DNA of 64,000 nucleotides. It comes from Solanum dulcamara. Taxonomy: Eukaryota; Streptophyta; Magnoliopsida; Solanales; Solanaceae. Shown here in pieces: positions 24,371-36,289 of this stretch. Each line of letters starts with the position of its first letter. The stretch's first letter is position 1. A program made the position numbers and the translations under genes. The notes below the pieces were generated by a model that saw only the letters and a program-made list of their open reading frames with translations, did no database searches and was not told where the DNA came from. The stretch is from the NCBI RefSeq assembly GCF_947179165.1, contig NC_077243.1, positions 48,252,501 through 48,316,500 of the forward strand, in the 5' to 3' direction.

Positions 24371-24620
24371 AACCTTGACGTCCATTTGTAAGGGAAAGCC
24401 TTGATGTCCCATTTGTAAGGTGGATGAGCCTTGATGTTCCATTTTAAGGCGGACGAACCTTGATGTCCTATTCATAAGGAGGACAAGCCTTGTTGTCCCA
24501 TTTTAAGGAAAACGAACCTTAATGTCCCATTCATAAGGCGGACAAGCCTTGTTGTCCCATTTTAAGGTAGATGAACCCGTGATGTCATATTATAAGTCGA
24601 ACAAGCCTTGATAAATTAAT
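24371..24620 (+). repeat. minisatellite, alternating 29/30 bp units
   Basis: Eight to nine units of the form CCTTGATGTCCCATTT-TAAGGCGGACGA begin at 24,398, 24,428, 24,457, 24,487, 24,516, 24,546, 24,575 and 24,605, with a partial unit at 24,371. The step alternates strictly 30, 29, 30, 29, because units with ATTCATAAGG alternate with units with ATTTTAAGG. The array is therefore a ~59 bp higher-order repeat. Confidence 0.9.
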
Positions 24621-24734
24621 GTAAAATGGACAAACCTGAATGTATTCGCATGATTTGTATAAATATTCAGCAGGCCAATGATGGTCTATTACCACTAATC
24701 TCATTCGAGTAACCCCTCAGTAATGGCCTAGGTA

Positions 24735-25238
24735 GCCAAAATAATAATCTGATTCGAACAGCCTGATTCAGATAGAGGTCAAATAATAGCTTGTTCCAAA
24801 TAATACCCAATAATAGCTTTATTTGAATAGTAGCCAAGTAACAACCCGATTTAAATAAGGGTCAAATAGTAGCGTGCTTCGAATAGTATCCAATAATAGC
24901 TTGATTTGAATAAAAGCCAAATAATAGCCTAATTCAAATAGTAGGGAAATAACAGTATAATTCGAATAGTGACCAAACAATAGCTTGATTGGGATAATAG
25001 CCAAATAATAATAGTAGACAAATAGTAATCTAATCCGAAAAATATCCAATAATTAGTTTGATTCGAATAGTAGCCAAATAATAGCCTAATTCAAATAGAG
25101 GTCGGATAGTAGTCGAGTCGAATAGTAGCCGATAATAGAATAATTCAAATATAGGCCAAACAGTAAATTGATTCAAATAGTGGCCAATAAATAACATCGA
25201 CGGTGGCTTGATTCGAATAATAGCCAATAATAGCTTGG
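24735..25238 (+). repeat. diverged minisatellite, ~30 bp units
   Basis: About sixteen loose units built on AATAGTAGCCAAATAATAGCC and TGATTCGAATAG. Units vary in length and sequence much more than in the neighbouring array. Open frames of 65 and 76 codons on the minus strand come from the repeat itself and are not genes. 25,239-25,494 after it has no feature I recognise, except a stretch from 25,457 resembling the 88 bp repeat at 63,585. Confidence 0.85.
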
Positions 25239-25494
25239 TGACTCTTGAGATAGCATTCTGCTGAAATTTTTATGGGATCCTCAAACATTTCTTTCCCAGT
25301 GTCGAATACAAATTATTTCCACCTTCTTGCGCATTGAAGAAGCTGATGTCACTCGTATCTGTGAGTCTTTGTAATCTATGGCTTATAATAAATTACTAAA
25401 TAAATGGTTTAGAACAAACATACAAAATAATTAAACATGATGCAAATTCCCATTTAGACCATGAAATCTTTCTTAAGATGATAAGGATGACGTT

Positions 25495-27456
25495 TGTAAC
25501 ATCCCTCAAAAATAATTAAAAGTACCTTAAGAATTCCTTGAGAATAGGCCACTCAAGTAATGCATCATCCTTAATTTTTTGGAAAATCCATGTTCGAAAT
25601 ATTGATCTAGGGGTCAAAACTTGTAAAAAAAATAGTTTCAATGGATTTTTAGGACCCGTATATCGGAAGATAGATTTTTGAAGAAATTCCTAAAATAGTA
25701 GAATCTGCAACAGGTCTGTGTTGCGGACCTGAGAGAGTTTTCTGGCCGAGTTGAGTTTTATTTTAAAGGGCATTTTAGACCTTTTCCAAATTATTAGTCA
25801 ATGAACGTAGATGTTTTTAGAGCCTAATCCGACTCTATAAATTCACATAAACCCCTAATTCTATTCATTCTTCTACAATTCATCTATCAAATATTTCTCT
25901 CTCTACAAAAAGGCTCTCAAGGGTTTCAATTAAAGAATTCAAGTAATCTACTCAATTTCTCCATCAAACTCTCAAGTTCTTCCAATTATTTGGTATTCTC
26001 ACTTAAGGTATGTGGGTATTGATGCATGGATTGTTTCATCCATGAGCCCAATCAATTTCTCAAGGTTTTCTATCAAATTAAAGTATGATATTTTATAAAT
26101 TTTATGATCTCAACTCCTATTGCATGAATTATGATTCAAAGTATGATCATGAGTCTATTTTTGTATAAATTGATGGTTATTTCATTGAATTGAAGATTTT
26201 TACCATGAATTCTCCTATTTTGATTTCTAGGGTTAATAATATAAATTATGAGTATTTTGAATTATACTTCCAAAGGATATTATCTGTATGAATTATGTAT
26301 GGGCTGATATAAAGTTTATGATCATGCATGTTTTCAAGTGAATTACATGATTTTCAAAGTCAATTGATTATGCAATTGAGTTTTACTCTAAGTTCAAGGT
26401 ATGAATTTCATGTAAGTTATAAAGTTAGGTGATTTAGGGCCCTATGTGGTGACCTAAAGCCTAAAATGTGACTTAGGGCCCTATGTGGTGATGAAAGGCC
26501 TAACGATATAAATTATGCAAATATAATTATAATGATGAAAGGACAATTCTCACATTACAAGAATGTTATGAAAATGAGCTACTCTATGATTTCAAACCTA
26601 TGATCATGACCATGATATATGTAGTTATGATTTTATGTTATGTATGTATTCCATGGGATTTGACTTAGCACCAAGTGGACTTGAGGTGGGGCCCCTACCA
26701 AAAGCCTTAGTAGCATTCTCATGTCTCATAAACTACGTGCCACTATAGGTTGCCTTTATGGATTAATTATTGGATCCATATATAGCGTATGTATGACCCG
26801 CCTAGTGGGGTAGAGTCAACCTTGGCAAGTAGATTCCCCTTTTCTTCGTTGTATGGAGAGACAACGGGATTCCATGTTATAACTCGCATGGTGTTATTGT
26901 CGGTTATGGTTCCTATCCCACATATGTATGATCTCTTAAGTATGTTGTGATTTTAAATTTATGCTTTTAAATGCTTTGGTCGATATAATTTTCTCAAGAC
27001 TTTACATATTCCATTTATCGTGTGTTTTACTTGACCTTTGCATTCCATGATTTATGTTGCATGTCACGCCATCATACTTAGTACATTCCAACATACTAAT
27101 GCATACTTTTTGCCTACATTGTCTCATAATATAGGGGTTGAGGTTAAAGATCCTATTCATCCATGTAACTAGTAGGTGTTTTATATCCGACTATGTTGTG
27201 GTGAGTCCTCATTGATTAGGGACAAGTTTCAACTTGATTACTAATTTTTTTCAAAAGACTTTTGTTTACATTGTATGTTGAGGATGAGATAGGGACATGT
27301 CTTAGCCATTGCCCATACTCATGTTTAGAGGCATCTAGTTGGACTTATGTTCGAGTCTATGTTGTCATAAGACATTTTCAGATTTCTATTCATGTTTTAG
27401 ACTCTCTTATGTTGTTTCCGCTTTTATATTTTACCTTATGTATGCTTATGATATGT
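25495..27456 (+). repeat. GypA 5' LTR, 3' end deleted
   Basis: Starts TGTAACATCCCTCAAAAAT at 25,495. A TATA-like CTCTATAAATTCAC lies at about 25,832. It matches the 3' LTR at 61,350-63,535 throughout, until GATATGT at 27,456. The last ~80 bases of the LTR and the tRNA primer site are missing; leader sequence follows directly. Confidence 0.85.
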
Positions 27457-27612
27457 CGAGTCTTATTCATGAGTATGAAGCGTGCCACACTTATGAGTAG
27501 GAGGCTATGAGGGTTTAGGAATTCTCACTTCTTTCATGATCCATGTTGTGCTATAGAGTTTACGTTAAGACTTCTTTTCCCTAACAATCCTTCTTTCTAA
27601 TTTTTCAGAAAG

Positions 27613-28959
27613 ATGGCTCCAAGAAGACCACCATTTCCAAGGGGAGATAATGTTAATAAATCCGAAGCTCCCCCTCTTCTCAACACATGGTCCTCTACCG
27701 AACCAAGTGACTAATGTGGAGTTTCTCTATTACTATGCTAGCCCGAGTGGTGAAAAACCAAGGTGTTGAGGCTCCTCCTAATGTTCCTACTCCAGCCTTA
27801 ATAGTAAAGGACTTTGCACGAATGAATCCTCCAGAGTATCATGGCTTAAAAGTCAATGAGAATCCTCAATAGTTCATTGATTGATGAGGTCTATAAGATA
27901 GTGAGTATTATGGGGATAACTTCAGAAGAAAAAGCGGAGTTGGCGGCTTACCAACTCAAGGGTTTTGCTCAAATATGGTACACTCAATGGAAGTTGGAGA
28001 GGGTGGATGAAGGTCCTATCGAATGAGAAGCTCTTAAACTTTCTTTCCTTAATCACTTTTTCCCTCTTGAGGTAAGGAAGGCTCAAGTGTTAGAGTTCAT
28101 AAATCTTCGATAAGGTAATGTGGGGATGAGGGACTATGCCCTCAAGTTTACTAAGCTATCTAAGTATGCCCTTTCAATTGTTGCCGATCCATGTGCACTA
28201 ATGAGTAAGTTCATATCGGGGGTGTCCGACTTGGTTGCTAAGGAATGTCATACCGATATGCTTGTTAAGGAGATAGACATATCTCGGCTCATGACTTTTA
28301 CCAAATAAATTAATGGAGAAAAGCTCAAGGAAATAAGGATAAGGTATTCTAAGATAGCCGGGTATGAAGGTGGGTTCTCCAATGCTAGGACCGTTGATAG
28401 CAGTGGATGCTCTCATCAAGGCCAAAAATCGAGGAGGAAGTTTGCTAAAAATAGGGTGCCATACCCTAAATCTCAAAGAGAAGAAGGCATAAATACTAGT
28501 AACCCTTCTTTTCCAAGATGTGCAAAGTGTGGAGGGAATCATGGACAAAAGTGCTTGATCGGAATGGGGGCTTGCTATGGATGTGGAAACATGGGCCATA
28601 AGAGATCTGAGTGCCTTGTTGTTGCCAACAAGGGTGGAGATGGTCGTCCTATAGGAGGCCAAGTGCAACAAGGCGCCCAAGCTCAACTTAAGGGTGGCCA
28701 ACACAACAACCGATTCTATGCTCTTCATGCTAGGCAAGGGGTTGGTGAGGCTCCCGATGTGGTCACGAGTATGTTACGAGTCTTTAACTTCAATTTTTAT
28801 GCATTTCTTAATCCGGATGTCAACTTGTCTTTCGTTACTCCTTACATTTCTATGAGATTTGATATGTGCCCCGAAGTGTTAATAGAACCTTTCTCGGTTT
28901 AAACTCCCAGTTGGTGGTTCGGTATTAGCCTAGTGAGCTTATAGAAATTATCCCATATG
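27613..28959 (+). pseudogene. GypA gag and protease start
   Basis: ATG at 27,613 (MAPRRPPFPRGDN) follows an acceptor-like TTTTTCAG. The capsid region is readable in pieces: EEKAELAAYQLKGFAQIWYT, then ALKLSFLNHFFPLEVRKAQV, and GMRDYALKFTKLSKYA. The nucleocapsid zinc knuckle CYGCGNMGHKRSEC (about 28,576-28,617) is intact (CX2CX4HX4C). The protease start follows: FYALHARQ, VTSMLRVFNFNFYAFL, then NPDVNLSFVTPY, where family members have DPGA; the catalytic Asp is replaced by Asn. Several stops and at least one frame change occur before 28,120. It is cut at 28,959 by the hAT terminus. Confidence 0.85.
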
Positions 28960-30444
28960 TAGGGCTGGGCGTTCGGTATTTGGTTTAGTATTTTCAAAGT
29001 TCGGGTTTGGTAATTCGGTAATCGATAATTCAAAGTATATACCAAATACTGAACTTTTAAAATTCAGTTTGGTAATTTGGTAATCCGTAAATCAAACTTC
29101 AATTCGGTAAGATATTCGATAATACCATATTGAAGTCAAAGTCCACTGTATTAGAATTCAAGTATACTATGCAAGGGGTCAATGTAATAACAACAGCAAA
29201 ATATAAAGCCCGGGGACTTCAAATATTGGAGATGCTTCATTTTGGTAATGACACTAGAAGAGAATAAGTTCAAAATTTAAAAGAGAGACACAGAACCTTG
29301 AATTTTGTGATATGAATCAAATGATAAATTCATATCCAATAGTACAATAGTAAAAAGACTGCCTTTTGGAAGAAAATCTAAAAGAGACCATCATTACCCA
29401 CATTAGGTTATAGTAGTCAAACAAATCATTGTCCTATTCAACTTAACCATCAATTTTTTTTGAAGATTGAAAAAGAATAACAACATATATATGCTTGATT
29501 TCTTGAACTCTCACGATCATTTACACATTGATCCATCAACCGCTTCAATGTACTATTGCTGATTACTGAATGCAATCTCTCCGCTATGGATCTTAATTTG
29601 ATCAGCCAGGAGGTCCATTTCATCTAACATTGATAGACCTTCCTGTATTCAAACTATCACGACCCAACCCCGTAGGCAGCAAATGGGGTCCGACCGTGAC
29701 CCCGTATCCATACCTATCATATGTAGTCAAACCGAACTACGAATAGTATGCTAACTTACATAAGAACCCCAATGGATCATGATGTCTTCATTTATATATA
29801 GTCCCATCATTTATCCTCAGAGGAGTTGTCACTATTCCTCTCATGAAGGGACATGCAAGCCGACAAGGCTACCATTTCATATTAATATTCACAACACATC
29901 GTATAGACAAAGCTGACCAAAACTTACATACAACCCATATACATATGTTTAGAAACCTCTAAGAGTATCAACAGTATCTTATGGTGGGATAGGGACCCCG
30001 CCTACCCCTGAATGAACAAATATGTACATCAAAAAGATTAATACCAACAAGCTAGGATTCGTACAATGGAGCACTCCAAAATGGCTGAGTGGGAAGCCTA
30101 AACTGGCGGTGTTACACCCCACATCTTTGAACTCGGAATGTCCCTTAAGTTACTTAGAAGCTAGCATGTGAGCCACTTAAGTTACGACACTATCAAACGG
30201 CTCTAAGGAAGGGAGAATGTGATACCCCATACTAGAGAAGGTTGGAGATGAAATCATAAGGGTCCGGAAGGAATTGGAGGCCAAGTAATGAGTCGTAGGA
30301 CTCGATCTACCTATGTAAGCTACTAAGTTAGAAGTCATATACACTTGAGCTACTTAAGCATATATCAAACTTACGTAGCACGGATTACATAGGTACATAA
30401 AATAAGACGAGATTACGAGCCCACGAGGAAGGGAAAAAAGACGA

Positions 30445-30660
30445 CACGTGGTAGCCAATGAAGAAGCGACACGTGGATGCACCTCAAGCAAGCAGGTGAC
30501 CCACCTGCTTGGGGGGGGTGGACCCCACTGCCACGTGGCATCCCATAGTTGGCAGCATGATACGGTGGGCCAATAGGGGCTGGATACGTGTCACCTCTTG
30601 GGGTTGACACGTGTCACACCCTAAAGCCACATATATATGTTGATATATATCATATACTTC
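30445..30660 (+). promoter_or_regulatory. GypB U3 promoter region with CACGTG cluster
   Basis: CACGTG at 30,445, 30,470, 30,532 and 30,608, plus TACGTG at 30,585, all within 170 bases. Two CCAAT motifs lie at 30,455 and 30,570. A TATA-like CATATATATG follows at 30,630. G-box/ABRE-type ACGTG sites bind bZIP and bHLH factors in plants, so abscisic-acid, light or stress response is a reasonable inference. The same arrangement recurs in the 3' LTR at about 37,641-37,857. Confidence 0.6.
30489..30511 (+). other. inverted-repeat module in GypB 5' LTR
   Basis: CAAGCAGGTG-3 nt-CACCTGCTTG forms a perfect 10 bp stem with a 3-base loop. One copy lies here and one in the 3' LTR (37,686-37,708). Related modules occur in tandem in other GypB-like and GypC LTRs. 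The half-site CACCTGC/CACCTAC resembles a MYB AC-element, but this is only a suggestion. Confidence 0.75.
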
Positions 30661-33600
30661 AGTTATACATCAAAACATCAGCCAACATAGAGAAAAAAAA
30701 CGTGAGGGAGAGAAATAGAGAGGCAGCCATGGTTCTTGAAGTTTAAAGGTTAGTTTTCCACTTTTCTTCCGTGAATTAATTATATACGGTGTACCTTAAG
30801 TACGTGGATACGTATATATGTATTTTAAGACCTTGATGGAAGTAAAACTCCATCTTTGCAATTGGAATTTGGAAGAGAAAATAAGAGAAAACGCTAGTTA
30901 ACAAACCCATTTTTGGAAGGGACAGTGGTTAGTAATATTGGTATAACTTCTTGTGTACAGATTCGTTTTGAGTGATTTAATATGTTTTGGAAAGGTATTT
31001 CGTGTTTATATAACTTTCATTCAGACTCCAAAATCCAGTTTTACTTGTATCATCTCGAAACATGGTGATGAAGTGTAGAGGAGGTACTGCTCAGATTTGG
31101 TTTTGGAAATCCTACACGGACAGCTGTAAGTATTTTGGTCATATCTTTTTGTAAACAATTGATGTAGGGATGATTCAAAACTTTTTGCGACCCTAAGACA
31201 CATGTCTATAACTTTCATGAAGGATGTAAATCCTGTTTCCCTCCATTACCCCTTCGAAACGAAGCGACAAGGTAAAACAGTAAGCTGTCCAGATTTCACA
31301 TTTTGGATAGTTTTGGCGAGTTTGACAAGTTTAACGTAAGGTAAGGTTTCTTCTTTAAATTTGAGCTTTATGTGTTCTGATGGAGCATGTTACACTCCCT
31401 ATAGGTGGCTGGAAGTGTGTAAATATCATTAGAATACTTGGCGTTCGGAATAAACTAAAGTGTAGTCGTTATAGTCGAATTGTCGTCAAGGTAAGGCGTT
31501 GTTCTTGTGAGTTGCTGCTGCAGGGGTGTGGTGTCTTGTTGCAGGGACTAAATATGTTCTAATGTGGGTTAGGGTGCTTCTGGTTGAGTCCACATGACCC
31601 CCCCCCCCCATTGCGTATAATTAAAGGCGTTGTAAAATAAAGACTAGACACCCTATCTGATATCATCTTTTTGAATAAGTCGTTTGGAGTTTATGTTGTA
31701 TATTGTTAGTATGAATTGCTGCAGGTTGTTGTTGTTGGTTGGCTGTAGGTCTTAGGGACCTAATTGGAAATTTGAATAGGGCACATTATAGGGGAGGTGC
31801 TGCCCAATTTTCGTTAACGCCTTAACAAACTAAAGAACTAGTCGAGGAAACGACTAAGGGAATAGATTCCATTAACATTAAGGCGTGACCTCAGATACTG
31901 AAAATTTTAGAGTAGTTGATATTCGTATTACTTTATATTGAATAGGTTCAGAAGACGACGAGGTGAGCACGATAAAGGGTAACTCCCAAGAGGTATGTAA
32001 AGCTTTCTCTTGGCATGTTTTGGTATAGGCTCGTACAGCTATCTTTCTTTCCTTTTGGCAAGTTTTAGCCTTAAGTGAATTATGTGTGGAATGTGGGGAT
32101 AATTCCATTCCCAAAACTCCAAGTACGCCTCATAACCCCTATCCACTGCTTAGTTTTGGAATTTCTGTAAGGATTGAGTATTGCCTAGTAAGGCTTCTAC
32201 GTGTTAAATAGTAGTGTGTGAAAAGCTATCTCTCATTTTCCTTGACACGTATTTGGTACAAAAATGAGATTATGATGCCATAATGATTCACCGAGCCCCA
32301 TGATGGGCCGGGTACGAAATATGTGTATGCAGATCCCCTGAAGGAAAGTACAGACTACATAAAGCTTATTCTCTTTCTTCTTTTGGGCATGCCTTTGTCT
32401 TAGTTGTAAGTTGAATATGATATGAGCTCTAGGGTAACTCTATTCTCAAACATCTCTTACTTACTTCTGAATATTGAACTCCTACAGTAGCCGAACTATG
32501 TCGCTGGAAACTGTTATATGCTAAAGAAATAACAAATATACAGGCTCCAAGTCTTACAGACTATATGATAACAAATGTTTCTGGTTCCATAAGAGATTTG
32601 GCTTTACTTTAGTACATGTCTAGGAGCCCCGAGATTATAATTGAGACAGCCCATAATGGCATTTAGAGGACACTCGAGATGACTACACCGTTACTCGGGT
32701 CCTCAAACAAAAGCTTAAATTTCTTATTCTGTCGAGTCTCTGATAATGATTTAAATTGCATATAGTTACTCACTACTCTACTCATGTATATCGTAACACT
32801 TATTTCCTTGAGTCCCGGGCCAGGATATGTTCTCGTGCACAATTCACTGCATTATTCCCTGAGTCCCTCAATAGAGGGCCACGATACGTGTATAAATATA
32901 TAATGATGTGTTATAATAAGGTGGTGATGGCACTGGGGCCATGATGGTTTTACAGAGATGATTTTACAGAGATGATTCACCGGACCCCCGAAAGGGCCGG
33001 CTATATGATATGACTCGAACATGCATGTTTTTGTAATTCACAAAGTACAGGTACAGGTTTCTGAATTGATATCGTATCTCCTATTCTCTATCTCAGATAT
33101 GTTTCCAGTTGTATTATATTATGTTTTACATACTCAGTACATATATCGTACTGACCCCCTTTCTCGGGGGGCTGCATTCATGCCCGCAGGTACAGATACA
33201 GAGTTTGGGAGTCCGTCAATTTAGGATTCCATGCAGCTCAGCTGGGAGAGGCTCCCTTGTATCGGGGCCTAGTTTTTGATACTATCCACGGATGTATAGA
33301 AATTATTTTATCCATTTAGGGGTACGGCGGGGGCCCTGTCCCGCCATTTGTTGTCATTTATATGTTTAGAGGTCTGCAGACATGTATAGGTGGGTTGTGT
33401 ATGTCAGTTTGATTCAGCTGGGTCTACATGATATATGATGTATATTATTATGTTATGGCAGCCTTGTCGGCTTGCGTGCCCTGTCATGTTGTGATACAAA
33501 CGAAAAGGGCTACAGTTTATGAAAATGTTATCGCCCAGTGGGGCTCTGTTATATGATATATTGTCTTATTTATGATTTAATGTGACCTTAGCTAATAGAT

Positions 33601-33663
33601 ATGTGTATAGGGGGTCCAGGTCGGACCCCAGTCACGGCCTACGGGGTTGGGTCGTGATAGAAG

Positions 33664-33676
33664 TGGTATCAGAGCA
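33664..33676 (+). other. tRNA-iMet primer-binding site of GypB
   Basis: TGGTATCAGAGCA, exact complement of the plant initiator-Met tRNA 3' end, starting four bases after the 5' LTR end. This is the start point of minus-strand DNA synthesis and is intact, unlike the coding region. Confidence 0.95.
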
Positions 33677-35893
33677 GTTCGTCCTCGGAGTGTCTGTAGA
33701 CCGTGTCTAATAGAGTCTAGGTTATCGATGTGTTGCGCGCCACATCTATAAACAGGAAGCTATAGGACATTTAGGATGTTACTTTTCTTCTACATCTGAG
33801 ATCGTGCTTTAGATCCGAGTCATAGGAAAAATTCCTTATACTAACCTTGGATCTTAACAGAAGGACGACACCAACAGAAGGAAGTAGTTTACGACATGGA
33901 AAGTTACGAAGCATACAGGTAAGTAAAGTAAAGCCACAGAAGATATCCGTTGGGTAAGGTATTAAAATGTAAAGCTGAAACCTGAAGGGAATGCAGTCAG
34001 GAAGTGCAATAGATGCAGTTTGAAGTTGGACATATGAGGTAAGTCCAGTATTTTTATATTATTGTTGACGTTGAAAGCCCTGTGCGGCTGTGACATGAAT
34101 ATATATATGTGTTGGCCTTGTGAGGCATTGTTGGTATTTTCTGCGTGCAGGTTTGGGATAAATAAGAAATATAGAGGAAACTCTGTCGAAATTTTCCTAG
34201 GACAAGAACAGGGAATGAAACGTAGATTTTTAAGATGTACTGGAGATTGATATTAAGTACCCCTATTATATTCAGTTAAAGTTATAAGAGGTACTCTTCA
34301 TGTCTCAATAAGGGATACTCTTCTTATTCGAGGAAATCATTTCAAAGAAATAAAAGGCTATCTGAGCAGTACAGTTCAGACCGTAGTATCTCCAACCGTA
34401 ATTATGTTGTAGAAAAAAAAAGAGGAGATCCGGTGGAAAGGTAAGATGCCCAATAATTGAGCTTCACTCATTCTGGAAGTACCAAGCCCTCAACTTCTAA
34501 TTGTAAATTAGATAAGTTGTTCCTAACTCGAGATAAACTCAAAAGGAAACCAGGTAGGTCGAGTATAAAAATGGAAGTACTATGATGATTAAGGGATTCG
34601 AGTCTCTTCCAACAATGATTGGAAAAGGGTTCACGATAACAGTTTATAGTTTTCCACCGACTAATTGGGGAAAGAGCTTCGAATAGAAGCACCTTAGAGA
34701 GATGTCAGGAACTGAATACGAATACGAAATAAAAAGGGGATATGTAAGTATGAATTGAACAGTGTCATACGAGTATGCAGGGACAAAGTGGAACCACTAG
34801 TCAGACGCACATAGTATGCATTGACTAAGTTAAAGTCCTGCGTTGAGAACACAGTAAGAGCATGGGGCTTACAATACAAAAAAATGACGCGTGTACACCA
34901 CGTCGCCCCAAAAATAGTGGAACCCTTAAGAGACGATGATGGAAAACTTAAGGAACAAATGATGCAACGTCTATTCGGCCCAAGAAACAAAGGATATAGG
35001 TTGGTACAAAGCCACTGCTTCAAGAAAACTTGGAATAGTTATCGTTGGAATACTAGTACTGCCTAATTGAAATTGAACGACTACAAGTACAAACAAATGA
35101 AAGTGCGAGTACCCTTTAAAGAGGGGAAGTTAATGAGAAAATGGCAAAAGTAAGGTGAAGGCAATCGATATGGGAATATATCTGAGACGAACGTCTTAAC
35201 TTCAATAAGGTATCTTGCCGAACCAAGTTAAGAAGGTTCGGAGGCTACCAATAGTTGGATGGAAGCCAGAATGCTACATAAGGCAGCGATAAGAAGTTGT
35301 GATGAGACCCTGAACAACATAACCCTAGAAGGCAGCTACGTATAAAAACAAAATAGTATAACCATGAAAGGATATCAAATAATTCAAGAGACACTACGAA
35401 GGATAATGATAACATGCTAGACCAAAAAGCCAAAATGTTGGCTATAGAGTTGGTCGCAAATGATGTTGCGATAAATGTATAACCAAGGACAAAGGAATAT
35501 AAAGCCTCCTGTGGTAGAAAATGAGAAGAACACAAAGTGAATAAAGGATAGGGGAGCTTATATGTCAAATTCCTTTAAATCTATGCCAGCTAATAATAGC
35601 CAAAACTCAAAATGGCTCCAAAGGTCACTATATGAAAGAACTTTAGCGCTACTCAGTAGCCCACCCTAATGAATGGGTGCGTACAGAAAGGGGGGGAATA
35701 CAATAGGGGAAGTTAAACCAAAACTGACCAAAAAGGGACATGGTCATAGCGGAACTAAAGGTCTACGCCGATACTGGTCGCAAGATAACAAAGGAAGGAC
35801 AGGGCAAAACATAAAGACTCGCGAGACAATACTGAGGTAAATCTTGGGCTAAATTGAGTGTCCGCACATCGTAGAAAGGATTACAATGAAATG
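33677..35893 (+). mobile_element. GypB interior, leader and unidentified block
   Basis: The leader (33,677-34,250) is clearly homologous to the GypC leader on the minus strand at about 46,560-46,700 (GTGAGGCATTGTTGGTATTT, then GAAATATAGAGGAAACTCTG). A block at 34,730-35,066 is shared with the other GypB copy and can be read as RVHHVAPKIVEPLRDDDGKL. It may be a leftover of gag or pol, but I cannot assign it. The minus strand is open for 109 codons there (34,694-35,023), and the matching 130-codon frame at 17,739-18,131 is also open. 35,070-35,893 shows no recognisable domain. Confidence 0.6.
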
Positions 35894-36008
35894 ATACATG
35901 AAGACTTCCCAAGAAGGTCACCCATTCCAATATTACTCTCGCCCTAGCATGCTTAACTTCAAAATTCTGATGGAACTTAATGCGTTAGTGCTGGTATGAT
36001 CATGCGAG
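35894..36008 (-). pseudogene. 5S rRNA-derived segment inside GypB
   Basis: The minus strand reads ATCATACCAGCACTAA, then CCATCAGAA, AAGTTAAGC, GGGCGAGAGTA, ATGGGTGACC and TTGGGAAGTC, in 5S rRNA order and spacing. I count about 21 differences in 105 bases from the canonical plant 5S recalled from memory, mostly transitions. Box C (GGGTGACC) is intact; the A-box has two changes. It shares with 16,756-16,868 the CCGG-to-TTAA change, the CGCAG-to-NGAAG change and a one-base insertion before GGGAAG or AGGAAG. It is antisense to the element. Confidence 0.82.
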
Positions 36009-36289
36009 ATGGAAGAATCTGAACTAGCAACGGAGAAATGATATGAGATGATGTACCCAGAGTATTATAAGATACGTTAAGGCAATTCTAACAAGAACTT
36101 ATGCAACACAAGGAGGATTAGCTAATTGCTAACTGACAACACACTTGAATGCCACAGTTCTTCAACATAGAACCAGTTAATGAGTGGAAAACCACAGAAT
36201 AACAATATAGGCCAATTAAAGTTCTGAAAAGAGTCGAGAAAGACTATACGAGGCTAACGGTTCCCAAATTATCCACGTCATTACGCACC

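Larger units (their letters stand above)
30110..33659 (+). repeat. GypB 5' LTR (3550 bp)
   Basis: Nearly identical to 37,307-40,859. Landmarks are a ~500 bp U3-like part with CACGTG boxes, hairpin and TATA; a TAAAGGTTAG leader-like part; a run of nine C (31,599-31,607); the ACTAGTCGAGGAAACGACTA block; a TTCACCGAGCCCC/TTCACCGGACCCC series; TACTCAGTACATATATCGTA; and the terminal GGACCCCAGTCACGGCCTAC. Open frames of 60-78 codons recur in both LTRs because the LTRs are copies; none resembles a known protein. Confidence 0.9.

Noticed and set aside
24819..25227. Hydrophobic minus-strand frames of 65 and 76 codons
   Set aside because: Arise from the ~30 bp A/T-rich minisatellite; no start context or homology.
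31878..32114. 78-codon frame also present at 39,077-39,313
   Set aside because: Seen twice only because it lies in the two copies of one LTR; not open as a related protein in other GypB-like LTRs.
35894..36008. Cassandra TRIM element as explanation of the 5S match
   Set aside because: Cassandra carries 5S in ~250-350 bp LTRs; no such LTR pair or ends flank this segment in either copy.
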